From Burkholderia mayonis (GTDB lineage Bacteria > Pseudomonadota > Gammaproteobacteria > Burkholderiales > Burkholderiaceae): 64,000 nt of DNA. How positions within the stretch are numbered: position 1 is the first letter of the stretch; the number at the start of each line of letters is the position of its first letter. The DNA lies in contig NZ_CP013386.1 in the NCBI RefSeq assembly GCF_001523745.2, forward strand, positions 1,178,001-1,242,000, written 5' to 3'. The notes beneath the pieces are model-generated. The model did not search any database and was not told where the DNA came from. It worked only from the letters and a program-made list of their open reading frames with translations. Below, piece after piece: positions 46,636 to 55,221 of the stretch. A program made the translations under genes and the position numbers.

Positions 46636-48492
46636 TTACGCGACGCGTTCGTCTCCCGCCGCCGACGAGTCTTCGCCGCCACGGCGCTCCGCCGGCGCGG
46701 GCAGGTGCCGGCCGCTGTGCTGTTTCGCGAGCAGGTCGCGATAGAGGCCCGGGCGGCTGCGCAGCACGTCGGGGCTGCCGTCGTCGATCACCTTGCCTGC
46801 GCTCATCACGATGATCCGGTCGAAGTTGCGCAGCGTCGACAGCCGGTGCGCGATCGCGATCACCGTGCGGCCCGTCATCAGCCGGTCGAGCGCCGCCTGG
46901 ACCGCTTCCTCGGATGCGCTGTCGAGCGCCGACGTCGCCTCGTCGAGGAGCAGGATCGGCGCGTTCTTCAGGATCGCGCGCGCGATCGCGATCCGCTGAC
47001 GCTGGCCGCCCGACAGCTTCACGCCGCGATCGCCGACGATCGTCTCGAAGCCTTCCGGCATCGCCTCGATGAACTCGGTGCAGCGCGCTTCGCGCGCGGC
47101 GGCGAGCACTTCCTCGTGCGTCGCGTCGGGGCGGCCGTACGCGATGTTCTCGTAGATCGACCGGTGAAAGAGCGAGATGTCCTGCGGCACGAGCGCGATC
47201 GACTGGCGCAGGCTCTCCTGCGTGATCGAGCCGAGGTCCTGGCCGTCGATCCGGATCGCCCCTTGCTGGATGTCGTAGAAGCGCTGCAGCAGCGCGAGCA
47301 CCGTCGACTTGCCCGCGCCCGACCTGCCGATCAGGCCGACGCGCTGGCCGGGTTCGATGTGCAGGTCGAAGTGGTCGAGGATCGACCGGCGGTGCGGATA
47401 CGCGAACGTCACGCGCTCGAAGTCGACGCGGCCGCCGCGCGGCGCGAGCGCGACGGCGTCCGAGCGGTCGGGCATCCCGTGCGGCTCGAGGAGCGTCTTC
47501 ACCGCTTCGGCGAGGCGCGCGACGTGCTGCGTGACGTCGACGAGCGCGACGGCGAGGTCGCGCGTGCCGTGCAGGATCGTGAAGCCGAGCGAACTGACGA
47601 GGACGATGTCGCCTGACGTCGCGCGGCCCTGGTCCCACAGCCACAGCGCCCAGCCGAGGAGGCCCGCCGACAGCATCGCGGTGATCACCGCGTGCAGCAG
47701 ACGCAGCTTCTCCAGATAGAGCAGGCTCTGCTGGCGCGCGTCCATTTCGGCCTTGACGGTCGCGCCGAAGCGCTTCTGCTCGCGCAGCGTCATGCCGAAC
47801 GCGCGCACGAGGCCCATATTGCCGATTACGTCGACGAGCTCGCCGTCGACGGCCGCGGCCTTCGCGGCGAAGCGGTGGTGGCGCACCGAGCCGCGCCTCG
47901 CGAGCTTGAACAGCACGATCGCGAGCACGGCCGAGCACGACAGCAGGCCGAGCGCCATCAGCGGATTGACGACGATGATCATCAGGATCGCGCCCATCAC
48001 CGCGATGCACGGCGGCAGCACGTTCCACGCCATCGTGTTCTCGGCCGTGTAGATCGCGTTCGACGTCGCCGTGATCCGGCTCGCGAGCGTGCCGGGCTGC
48101 TTCTCCGCGTAGTAGGTCTGCGAGTGGCCGCTCAGATACTGGAACAGGTCGCGGCGCAGGTCGCCCGTCACCGCGACGAACGTGTGCGCGGCGACCCAGC
48201 CGCCGACGCGCCACAGCAGGTTGTCCGCGGCGATGAGGCCGACGAGGAGCGCGAACGCGCCCCAGAGCGGGCCCGGATGATGGCGGCCGGCCGCGAGCAC
48301 GTCGATCAGGTGCTTGATCGCATATTGCGAGCCGAGTGCGCAGCCGACCGCCGCGAGTACGCTCGCGAGCACGATGACGTGCGCGACGGGGTGCATCCGG
48401 ATGTAGCGGAACAAAAACGCGAGCGGCCGATTGGCGTAGCTCGCGAGCTTCGCGTTGTAGACGTTGCGCTGGGCAGGGTTGAGAGCTTCCAA
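46636..48492 (-). CDS. MsbA-like ABC exporter (fused permease-ATPase)
   Basis: This is a 618-residue half transporter. The N-terminal part (about 25-320) has six membrane helices with features such as VTGDLRRDLFQYLSGHSQTYY. The ATPase part has Walker A GLIGRSGAGKSTVLAL, the signature VKLSGGQRQRIAIARAI, Walker B ILLLDEATSALD and the H-loop AHRLSTLRN. It would act as a homodimer exporting lipid or another hydrophobic compound; the substrate is not known. No sugar or peptide genes that would narrow this down are adjacent. Confidence 0.9.
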   Translation of the reverse strand: MEALNPAQRNVYNAKLASYANRPLAFLFRYIRMHPVAHVIVLASVLAAVGCALGSQYAIKHLIDVLAAGRHHPGPLWGAFALLVGLIAADNLLWRVGGWVAAHTFVAVTGDLRRDLFQYLSGHSQTYYAEKQPGTLASRITATSNAIYTAENTMAWNVLPPCIAVMGAILMIIVVNPLMALGLLSCSAVLAIVLFKLARRGSVRHHRFAAKAAAVDGELVDVIGNMGLVRAFGMTLREQKRFGATVKAEMDARQQSLLYLEKLRLLHAVITAMLSAGLLGWALWLWDQGRATSGDIVLVSSLGFTILHGTRDLAVALVDVTQHVARLAEAVKTLLEPHGMPDRSDAVALAPRGGRVDFERVTFAYPHRRSILDHFDLHIEPGQRVGLIGRSGAGKSTVLALLQRFYDIQQGAIRIDGQDLGSITQESLRQSIALVPQDISLFHRSIYENIAYGRPDATHEEVLAAAREARCTEFIEAMPEGFETIVGDRGVKLSGGQRQRIAIARAILKNAPILLLDEATSALDSASEEAVQAALDRLMTGRTVIAIAHRLSTLRNFDRIIVMSAGKVIDDGSPDVLRSRPGLYRDLLAKQHSGRHLPAPAERRGGEDSSAAGDERVA

Positions 48493-49050
48493 AATCAGTG
48501 CGTGTGGTGAAACGAGGGTTGAACGCCGCGTCCGAACGTCGCGCCGAGAAGCAGGCGAAAGCCGGCATTGTAATCAAGCCGGTGCGTCGCGCTGCGCCCG
48601 AGTTGCGTAACGCCGGGGTATGCGACTCATTTTGGGATAAAATTTTGCGTCTTGTGGCGCGTTCCTCTCGTCGTTCGACGAAACCGCCGCGCGCACGGCC
48701 TGTCCGCGCATGGAGCGGGGCAGACGCAACTACTCTAAGACGGTCTTCAGGTCAGGAGATTGGCAAAGTGTTGCGTCTTTGTAACAACGTAAAGACTTTG
48801 AAATGTTGTGCGCCGCACTGTCCGCGACACCCGATAATCGCCCTCGGGTTTGCCCTTAGGTGTTTTACTGGAACCTGTCAACGGATTCTCCGCTGAAACG
48901 TTAACTGCGCGTGCGGCGCGGCCTGCGAGGCAACGCAGCTTCAGTGTCGCGAGCCGGCTCGCCGGACGTCCAACCGACGTCGCGGCGGCGTTCGGCAGGC
49001 GGGCGATCGACCCGCTGCTTTATTTTTTGCCGATTTTTTAGGAGTTACAC
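48493..49050. other. Long divergent gap upstream of the GT4 gene
   Basis: This 558-base gap has no supported gene. Two AT-richer patches stand out, around 48628-48660 (TTTTGGGATAAAATTTTGCG, with a possible -10 TAAAAT at 48638) and 48765-48810. The word TTGCGTCTT is common to both patches (48645 and 48772). A T-rich tract, TTTATTTTTTGCCGATTTTTTAGG, ends at the GT4 ribosome site. No full -35/-10 pair was convincing. Confidence 0.45.
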
Positions 49051-50115
49051 ATGCGAATCGCTCAAATCGCTCCGTTGCACGAAGCGGTTCCCCCGAAACT
49101 GTACGGCGGTACCGAACGGGTGGTGTCCTATCTGACCGAGGCGCTCGTCGAGATGGGACATGACGTCACGCTCTTCGCAAGCGGCGATTCGCAGACCTCC
49201 GCCAAGCTCGAGGCCGTGTGGCCGCAGGCGCTGCGCCTGGATCCGACGATCCGCGACGTGATGGCGCCGCACATGCTGCTGCTCGAGGAAGTGCGCCGCC
49301 GCGCGGACGAATTCGACGTGCTGCACTTCCACATCGACTACTACCCGTTTCCGCTGTTCTCGCGCCAGCCAGTGCCGCATCTGACGACGCTGCACGGCCG
49401 CCTCGACCTGCCGGAACTGCAGCCGATCTTCAACACGTTCGACAACGTGCCCGTCGTGTCGATCTCCGACAACCAGCGTGTGCCGCTCCCGCAGGCGAAC
49501 TGGCTGTCGACCGTCTATCACGGCCTGCCGGAAAACCTGCTGAAGCCGATCCCGGACGTGAAGCCGGGCTATCTCGCGTTCCTTGGCCGCATCTCGCCGG
49601 AGAAGCGCGTCGACACGGCGATCCGGATCGCCGAGCAGGCCGGCATGCCGATCAAGATCGCGGCGAAGCTCGACAAGGCCGACCGCGCGTACTACGAAGA
49701 GAAGATCAAGCCGCTCTTCTCGCTGCCGCACGTCGAGTACATCGGCGAGATCAGCGAAGCCGAGAAGGCCGAGTTCCTCGGCAACGCGCACGCGCTGCTG
49801 TTCCCGATCGATTGGCCGGAGCCGTTCGGCCTCGTAATGATCGAGGCGATGGCGTGCGGCACGCCCGTCATCGCGTTCAAGCGCGGCTCGGTGCCTGAAG
49901 TGATCGACAACGGCGTGTCGGGCTTCGTCGTCGAGGACGAGCTGTCGGCCGTCGCCGCCGTCAAGCGTCTGCACACGCTGCCGCGCGAGCGGGTGCGCGG
50001 CGCGTTCGACGCGCGCTTCACGTCGAAGGTGATGGCGCAGAACTACCTGAAGGGCTACGAAGAGTTGCTGCGCCAGAAGCGCCGCACCGTGCTGCGCGAA
50101 GTCAACGCAGGCTGA
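49051..50115 (+). CDS. GT4-family glycosyltransferase
   Basis: This 354-residue GT-B glycosyltransferase has the N-terminal glycine loop PPKLYGGTERVVSYLTEALVE. The C-terminal donor site is FLGRISPEKRVDTAIRIAEQ and the E-x7-E motif PEPFGLVMIEAMACGTPVI. A strong TTTTTAGGAGTT ribosome site precedes the ATG, as for rpmF. It stands alone with a long leader and its own terminator, not in a polysaccharide cluster, so the acceptor is unknown. The solitary setting and strong ribosome site suggest independent, perhaps regulated, high expression. Confidence 0.87.
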   Translation: MRIAQIAPLHEAVPPKLYGGTERVVSYLTEALVEMGHDVTLFASGDSQTSAKLEAVWPQALRLDPTIRDVMAPHMLLLEEVRRRADEFDVLHFHIDYYPFPLFSRQPVPHLTTLHGRLDLPELQPIFNTFDNVPVVSISDNQRVPLPQANWLSTVYHGLPENLLKPIPDVKPGYLAFLGRISPEKRVDTAIRIAEQAGMPIKIAAKLDKADRAYYEEKIKPLFSLPHVEYIGEISEAEKAEFLGNAHALLFPIDWPEPFGLVMIEAMACGTPVIAFKRGSVPEVIDNGVSGFVVEDELSAVAAVKRLHTLPRERVRGAFDARFTSKVMAQNYLKGYEELLRQKRRTVLREVNAG

Positions 50116-50179
50116 CGCGTCGCGTCTTTCCCGCGCGCGAGGTCTGCGGGGATGTGCTTGCGCGCCGCACGCTTCATCG

Positions 50180-50213
50180 ATGCCCCGCCCGGGCCCACCG
50201 GGCGGGGCATTTT
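50180..50213 (+). terminator. Intrinsic terminator of the GT4 gene
   Basis: ATGCCCCGCCCGG and CCGGGCGGGGCAT form a 13-bp stem around GCCCA and are followed by TTT, 65 bases after the stop. Confidence 0.8.
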
Positions 50214-50407
50214 GCATTCGGGGCCGGGAACCCGGCCGATCCGGGCGCGCGCGCCCGGCATCTGTTGTATCCGCGCCGCGCCGCCGCGCTCCGAAACGCC
50301 GCAAACCGGCGATTTGCGGCGCGGGGGCGTCAGCCGACCTAGTAATGTCCCTATAATGGCCGTGCCGTAAAATCAGGCCCCGGCAAGGCCGTCAAGAGGA
50401 GAGAGTT

Positions 50408-51280
50408 TTGGCGAGAACGAAAACCACGCGCGCGAATCCGGCTCCCGGCTCGGGCGTCATTTTCGCGTTGCGAGCCATCGGTCTCGTGCTGCTCGCCCGC
50501 TGGCTCTTCTCGATGTCTCTGATGGGCTATCGCGCGTCGCTGTCGGCGATGGCGTCGTCGCCGTGGGCATGCATCAACGTCGTCCTCATCTTCCTGCTGC
50601 TCGTGCTCCCCGGCGCGCAGGCGCGCGCCGAGCGGCCGTTCCATCCGCTTCCGCAGTGGCTGCGCCAGGCGCTGCGCTTCTTCGCGTTGCTCAGCTTCCT
50701 GTTCGCCGTATGGTCGGTCGGCGTGTTCGCATGGGCGGCCGGCTGGCGCCGCGCGCTGCACGCGCTGACGGTCAGCAACGGCTGGCTCGTCGCCGCGCCC
50801 GCGCTCTATGCGGCCGTCGTCTGGATGTGCCGGCCGCGCGCGCTGTGGCGCACGAACGTCGCCGCGCGCCGCTACGCGATCGGCCGCTATGCAATCTCGC
50901 TCGATACGCTGACGCGCACCGTCGTCGTCTGGATGGAAAGCCGCAAGGTCGGGCAATACGACGCGCGCGAGCTGTCGGTCCGCTGGCCGAAGGGCGCCGC
51001 GCCTCGGTCCGTCGAGCCGCGATCCGTCGCGCCCGCCGCAGCCGACGCGGCCGACGCCGACGCGCCCGCCGCATCGCTTTCTTCGCCGCGAACGGCAGCG
51101 TCCGCGCCGCCCGCGCAGGGGAACGGCCGGCGGTTCGCGCGACCGAAGATCGAGCTGCTGTGGGATTCGCCCGCCGCAGTCGGCCATAACCGCCAGATCG
51201 TGATGCGCGTGCCGCTCGCGACGGAAGGCGACCGCGTCGCGGCGCGCGCGCTCGACGCGTCGCTCAAGCAGATCGCGTGA
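50408..51280 (+). CDS. Membrane protein of unknown function
   Basis: I do not recognise this 290-residue protein. It starts at TTG 50408 after a good GAGGAGAG ribosome site. Four hydrophobic segments are visible (about 17-35, 52-70, 88-112 and 122-140). A cytosolic-looking C-terminal part follows, with RRYAIGRYAISLDTLTRTVVVW, an Ala/Pro-rich linker and FARPKIELLWDSPAAVGHNR. The reading frame keeps the typical codon bias and the next gene starts 55 bases on. No functional motif was found. Confidence 0.6.
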   Translation: MARTKTTRANPAPGSGVIFALRAIGLVLLARWLFSMSLMGYRASLSAMASSPWACINVVLIFLLLVLPGAQARAERPFHPLPQWLRQALRFFALLSFLFAVWSVGVFAWAAGWRRALHALTVSNGWLVAAPALYAAVVWMCRPRALWRTNVAARRYAIGRYAISLDTLTRTVVVWMESRKVGQYDARELSVRWPKGAAPRSVEPRSVAPAAADAADADAPAASLSSPRTAASAPPAQGNGRRFARPKIELLWDSPAAVGHNRQIVMRVPLATEGDRVAARALDASLKQIA

Positions 51281-51335
51281 CGCGGGCGGGCCGGCTCGTG
51301 CCGCCGCGTTCGCTTCGCCGACACCAGGAGGACCG

Positions 51336-51797
51336 ATGTTGACCGTTCGATGGTTGCTTGCAGCCGTCCATCTGCTCGCGTTCGGTTTCGCGTTCGCGTC
51401 GATCGCCGCGCGCAACCGCGCGCTGCGGCGCGTCGCTGCGTCGCGGCAGTCCGCCGATCTGCCCGCCGTGTTCAGGGCGGACGCGATCTGGGGCGTGTCC
51501 GCGCTTGTGCTGATCACGACGGGCATTGTCCGTGCGTTCGGCGGCTTCGAGAAGGGCGGCGAATACTATCTGCACGCGCCGCTCTTTCATCTGAAGATGG
51601 GCGCGCTCGCGCTGATCCTCGTGTTCGAACTGATTCCGATGATGGGGCTCATCCGCTGGCGCGTCACCGCGCGCCGCGGGATGCTGCCCGACCTCGCTCG
51701 CGCGCCCGCGTATGCGCGGATCGGCCATGTTCAGGCGGCGCTCGTCGTCGTGATCGTGTTTGCCGCGGCCGGGATGGCGCGCGGCGTAGGGCTCTGA
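51336..51797 (+). CDS. DUF2214-family membrane protein
   Basis: This is a 153-residue protein with four predicted membrane helices, including WLLAAVHLLAFGFAFASIA, IWGVSALVLITTGIVRAFG, HLKMGALALILVFELIPMM and AALVVVIVFAAAGMARG. The conserved pieces HLLAFG, RADAIWG and FHLKMGAL match the DUF2214 pattern. An ACCAGGAGGACCG ribosome site precedes the ATG. Function is unknown. It is probably co-transcribed with the membrane protein upstream. Confidence 0.78.
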   Translation: MLTVRWLLAAVHLLAFGFAFASIAARNRALRRVAASRQSADLPAVFRADAIWGVSALVLITTGIVRAFGGFEKGGEYYLHAPLFHLKMGALALILVFELIPMMGLIRWRVTARRGMLPDLARAPAYARIGHVQAALVVVIVFAAAGMARGVGL

Positions 51798-52077
51798 CGC
51801 ACGCCGGGCATCGCGCGTGCGCGGCGGCTGTCGCGTGCGCGGGGCTCGCGTGTCGATGCGTCGCCGACGGCGAATGCACCGATGCGCGCGGCGATCGACG
51901 CGTCGCGCGTGCGTCGGCCCTTTCCATGTGCGCGACGGCGGCTGCCCGCAAGGCATTGCGGGCGCGGTTGCGTGCGCGAGCCGGACGTGCGTCGGCGCGT
52001 GACGACCCACGTCGCGTGACTGCCGCGCGCGCTTGCCGCTTCACACCTGGCCGCCCGCGCCGCGCGGGTTTCCTCCG

Positions 52078-53250
52078 TTAAACGACGTTCTTCTCGACGA
52101 TCGGCCGGCCAGCCAGCACGCGCTCGAAGCCGAGCGGTGACAGGTCGAGCGACGCGTACCGTCCGTGCAGGATCAGCTCCGCGACGCCGCGCCCCGTCGC
52201 CGGCCCTTGCTGCAGCCCGTGCCCCGAGAAGCCGTTCGCGAAGATGCAGTTGTCGACGGCCGGATGCGGCCCGATGATCGCGTTCTGGTCGAGCACGTTG
52301 TACTCGTAGTAGCCCGACCAGCTGCGCACGACTCGCAGCGCCTCGAACTGCGGCACGCGATGTGCGAGCGTCGGCCAGATCAGGTCGTCGAAGAGCGCGT
52401 GGTCGACGTCGTCGAGCGGCAGATCGTCGAAGTCGCGCTCGGACGGCGGCGCCGCGCCGCAGATGAACGACGCGCCTTCCGGCCGGAAGTAGACGCCGCT
52501 CGGATCGACGACGAGCGGACAGCGCGGCAGCGCGGCCGGCGACGTCACGCTGAAGATGCTGCGGCGGCGCGCATGGACGGGCAGCTCGACGCCGACGAGC
52601 GCCGCGATCGTGCGCGCCCACGGTCCGGCCGCGTTGACCATCGCGTCGCAGTCGTATGCGTGGCCGTCGCTCGTCAGCAGCCGCGTCACGCGGCGTCCGT
52701 CGACGCGCGCGCCCGTCACGTCCGCGCTCACATACTGCGCGCCGAGCGCACGCGCTTTCTTGCGCAGCGCCTGCACGAGCCCGTAGCCGTCGAACCAGCC
52801 TTCGCCGCGCTCGCCGTAGCAGCCGGCCGCGAGATCGTCGGTGGAAAGCCACGGGAACGTCGCGGCGAGCGCGTCGCGGCTCAGATAGCGGATCTGCGCG
52901 CCGAGCGACGTCTGCAGCGCGTGGTTCTCGCGCAGCGTCGCGTCGCCTGCCGGCGTCGCGAGAAACAGATAGCCGCCTTCGTGCAGATCGATCGACGGAT
53001 GCTCGCCGTCGATCGCGAGCCGCTCGCCGAGCGAGCGCAGGAACTCGATTCCGAAGAGCGACATCCGGATCGAGAGCGGCGTCGAGAACTGCTGGCGGAT
53101 CGATGCCGCGGACAGCGCGGACGATGCGCGCGCATAGGTCGGATCGCGCTCGATGACGGTCACGGAGACGCCCGGATCCATCGTGCGCAGGAAATAGGCG
53201 GTTGCGCTGCCGATCACGCCGCCGCCGACGATGACGACTTTCGAATGCAT
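52078..53250 (-). CDS. FAD-dependent oxidoreductase (DAO/glycine-oxidase-like)
   Basis: This 390-residue flavoprotein has the FAD-binding motif VVIVGGGVIGSATAYFLRT and the second glycine-rich end motif NCIFANGFSGHGLQQGPATGR. The DAO-fold segment WSGYYEYNVLDQNAIIGPHP is also typical. It probably oxidises an amino acid or secondary amine to an imine. An amino-acid ABC binding protein lies 98 bases upstream on the same strand, so a catabolic pairing is plausible. The substrate cannot be assigned. Confidence 0.87.
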   Translation of the reverse strand: MHSKVVIVGGGVIGSATAYFLRTMDPGVSVTVIERDPTYARASSALSAASIRQQFSTPLSIRMSLFGIEFLRSLGERLAIDGEHPSIDLHEGGYLFLATPAGDATLRENHALQTSLGAQIRYLSRDALAATFPWLSTDDLAAGCYGERGEGWFDGYGLVQALRKKARALGAQYVSADVTGARVDGRRVTRLLTSDGHAYDCDAMVNAAGPWARTIAALVGVELPVHARRRSIFSVTSPAALPRCPLVVDPSGVYFRPEGASFICGAAPPSERDFDDLPLDDVDHALFDDLIWPTLAHRVPQFEALRVVRSWSGYYEYNVLDQNAIIGPHPAVDNCIFANGFSGHGLQQGPATGRGVAELILHGRYASLDLSPLGFERVLAGRPIVEKNVV

Positions 53251-53348
53251 CGAAACTCCATGGGATGGGCGCGATGCGCGCCGGTCGAGAGACGGGCCGC
53301 GCGCGTGCAGCGCGTCGCGTGCGGCCTGCGGAAATCAGGGATGGCCGA

Positions 53349-54497
53349 TCAGCCTCCCTTCGTGACGATCGTCTGCCACGCGCCGTTCTTCACCTGGTAG
53401 AGCGTCGACATTCCGCTCTTCAGCGAGCCGTCGCCCGCGAACGCGATGCGGCCGGTGATGCCCTCGAAGTCGGCCTTCTTCAGCGTGGGCTGATAGGCGC
53501 CCGGATCGGTCGAGCCCGCCGCCTGCATCGCCTTGATCGCGGCCCACGTCGCGTCGTAGCCGAACTGCGCGTACGACAGCACGTCGACGCCGAATCGTTT
53601 CTTGAAGCGCGCCTCGAAGTCCTTGCCCTGCGGCAACTGGTCGAGCGGCCGGCCGTATTCCCACGCCATCGCGCCTTCCGCGGCGGGGCCGGCGATCTTG
53701 ATGAACTCGGCGTCCTTCACGCCGCCGCCGCCGACGAACTGCGCGGTGAGGCCCAACTGCTTCATTTGCTTGATGAAGTTCGCGGCGAGCGAATCGAGGC
53801 CGCCGAAGAAGATCAGATCGACGTTCCTGCTCTTCAGGCTCGTGATCTGTGCGCGGAAATCGACGGCCTGGTTGCTCGTGTATTCGCGCGCGACGATCGC
53901 GCCGCCCGCGGCCTTCACGGCCTTGTCGAATTCGTCGGCTTCGCCCTGGCCGAACGCCGTGCGGTCGTCGACGATCGCGATCCGCTTCGCCTTCGACACG
54001 TCGACCGCATAGCGGCCCGCGTTGCCCGCGTTCTGGCCGTCGGTCGCGATCACCATGAACACGTGCGCGAGCCCGCGCGACGTGATGTCGGGATTCGTCG
54101 CGGCCGGATCGATGACGGGGATGCCCGCCTTGTCGTAGACGACCGACGCAGGAATCGTCGTGCCCGAATTGAAGTGGCCGACGACGACCGCCACCTTCTT
54201 GTCGACGAGGCTCTGCGCGGCCTGCACGCCGATCCGCGGATCGGCCTGGTCGTCCTCGACGACGAGCTCGAAGCGCGCGGGCTTGCCGGCGATCTTGATC
54301 TTCTGCGCGCGGGCGTCGTCGAGCGCGAGCTGCACGCCGTTTTGCAGATCCTTGCCGTAGCCCGCATTGACGCCCGTGAGCGGCGCGGCGAAACCAACCT
54401 TGACGGGGGTGTCGTCGGCGGCGCGCGCGGCGCCGGTTGCGCCGCACGCGAGCGCGGCGGCGAAGGCGAGGGAGGACAGTGATGGGCAGAGTCTCAT
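53349..54497 (-). CDS. Branched-chain/amino-acid ABC transporter binding protein (LivJ-like)
   Basis: This 382-residue periplasmic binding protein of the Leu/Ile/Val type has a signal peptide ending ATGAARAADD, then VKVGFAAPLTGVNAGYGKDLQNG, VVGHFNSGTTIPAS, RIAIVDDRTAFGQGEADEF and DLIFFGGLDSLAANF. The start at 54497 was chosen because AAGGA stands six bases before it; an ATG at 54503 directly abuts that ribosome site and is less likely. No permease or ATPase genes are adjacent, so it must use a transporter encoded elsewhere. Confidence 0.92.
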   Translation of the reverse strand: MRLCPSLSSLAFAAALACGATGAARAADDTPVKVGFAAPLTGVNAGYGKDLQNGVQLALDDARAQKIKIAGKPARFELVVEDDQADPRIGVQAAQSLVDKKVAVVVGHFNSGTTIPASVVYDKAGIPVIDPAATNPDITSRGLAHVFMVIATDGQNAGNAGRYAVDVSKAKRIAIVDDRTAFGQGEADEFDKAVKAAGGAIVAREYTSNQAVDFRAQITSLKSRNVDLIFFGGLDSLAANFIKQMKQLGLTAQFVGGGGVKDAEFIKIAGPAAEGAMAWEYGRPLDQLPQGKDFEARFKKRFGVDVLSYAQFGYDATWAAIKAMQAAGSTDPGAYQPTLKKADFEGITGRIAFAGDGSLKSGMSTLYQVKNGAWQTIVTKGG

Positions 54498-55221
54498 GTT
54501 CATTCCTTGTAGCGATGCACGAACGGGACGCGAGAAGCGCGGATGCGAGATGCCGATGCCGCCGCCGGCTTGGCGGGAGCGGCGATGGCTATCCGATTTA
54601 TAGAAGGCCAAATTGGACGAGTCTTGTTGATTTGCGGCGCATCGGATGCGGATTTGCGCATAGCCGTGCGGTGGCGCGAGAGGTCGGCGAGCGGCGGGGA
54701 AGCGTGGATTCTGCAGACTGTTGGCGAAGTTCGGCGTGCGCGTGCGCGAGCCTGTGTGTGGCGCATTGCAGCAGAAGTCGACGAAGCGATGTCGGGCGCT
54801 CGGAAGCGGTGGGGGAGGTTCGGACGGGCGGCGGCGGCTGGCTTCTCGCGGCGCAGGTGAGGCGGACGATGGACGGCCGGAGGGCCGCGTGTCCGGATGG
54901 CGGCGAGATAGCGAGATAGCGAGCGACGGGACGGCGCGCGCGTGACGTGCCGCGTAGCGAAGAGAGGACGGCGCGGTGCTTTCCTTTCACGCGAAGCGCC
55001 GATTTCGTATGACGGACCACCGGCGCGCGCCGGACCGATCGAAAAGTTGCGCGGCAAGTGCGCTGTGCTGCGCGCGTCTCGTCGCGCGTCCTGAAGAGCG
55101 GCCCGGCGGGCATCGATCAGTCATGCGGCTGCGCGACCGGGCGTCGCGCAGCCGGACGATCGCCTGCGTACGTCCTCGCGCGCGCCGCTTCAGGGGCGCG
55201 CGCAATCGCACGAGGCGACGC
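54498..55221. other. Gap without supported genes between binding protein and phospholipase C
   Basis: This 724-base gap holds only short open frames with no family features. Near 54903-54925 GATAGCGA repeats in tandem about 2.5 times. A 9-bp hairpin (55178-55186 with 55195-55203) lies 19 bases beyond the phospholipase stop on the minus strand and may mark its transcript end, although no T-run follows. The left part must hold the binding-protein promoter. Confidence 0.5.

Noticed and set aside
54437..55057. Several 100-180 codon frames in the gap before phospholipase C
   Set aside because: Frames are open on both strands at once, Arg-rich and without ribosome sites or motifs; typical of non-coding GC-rich DNA.
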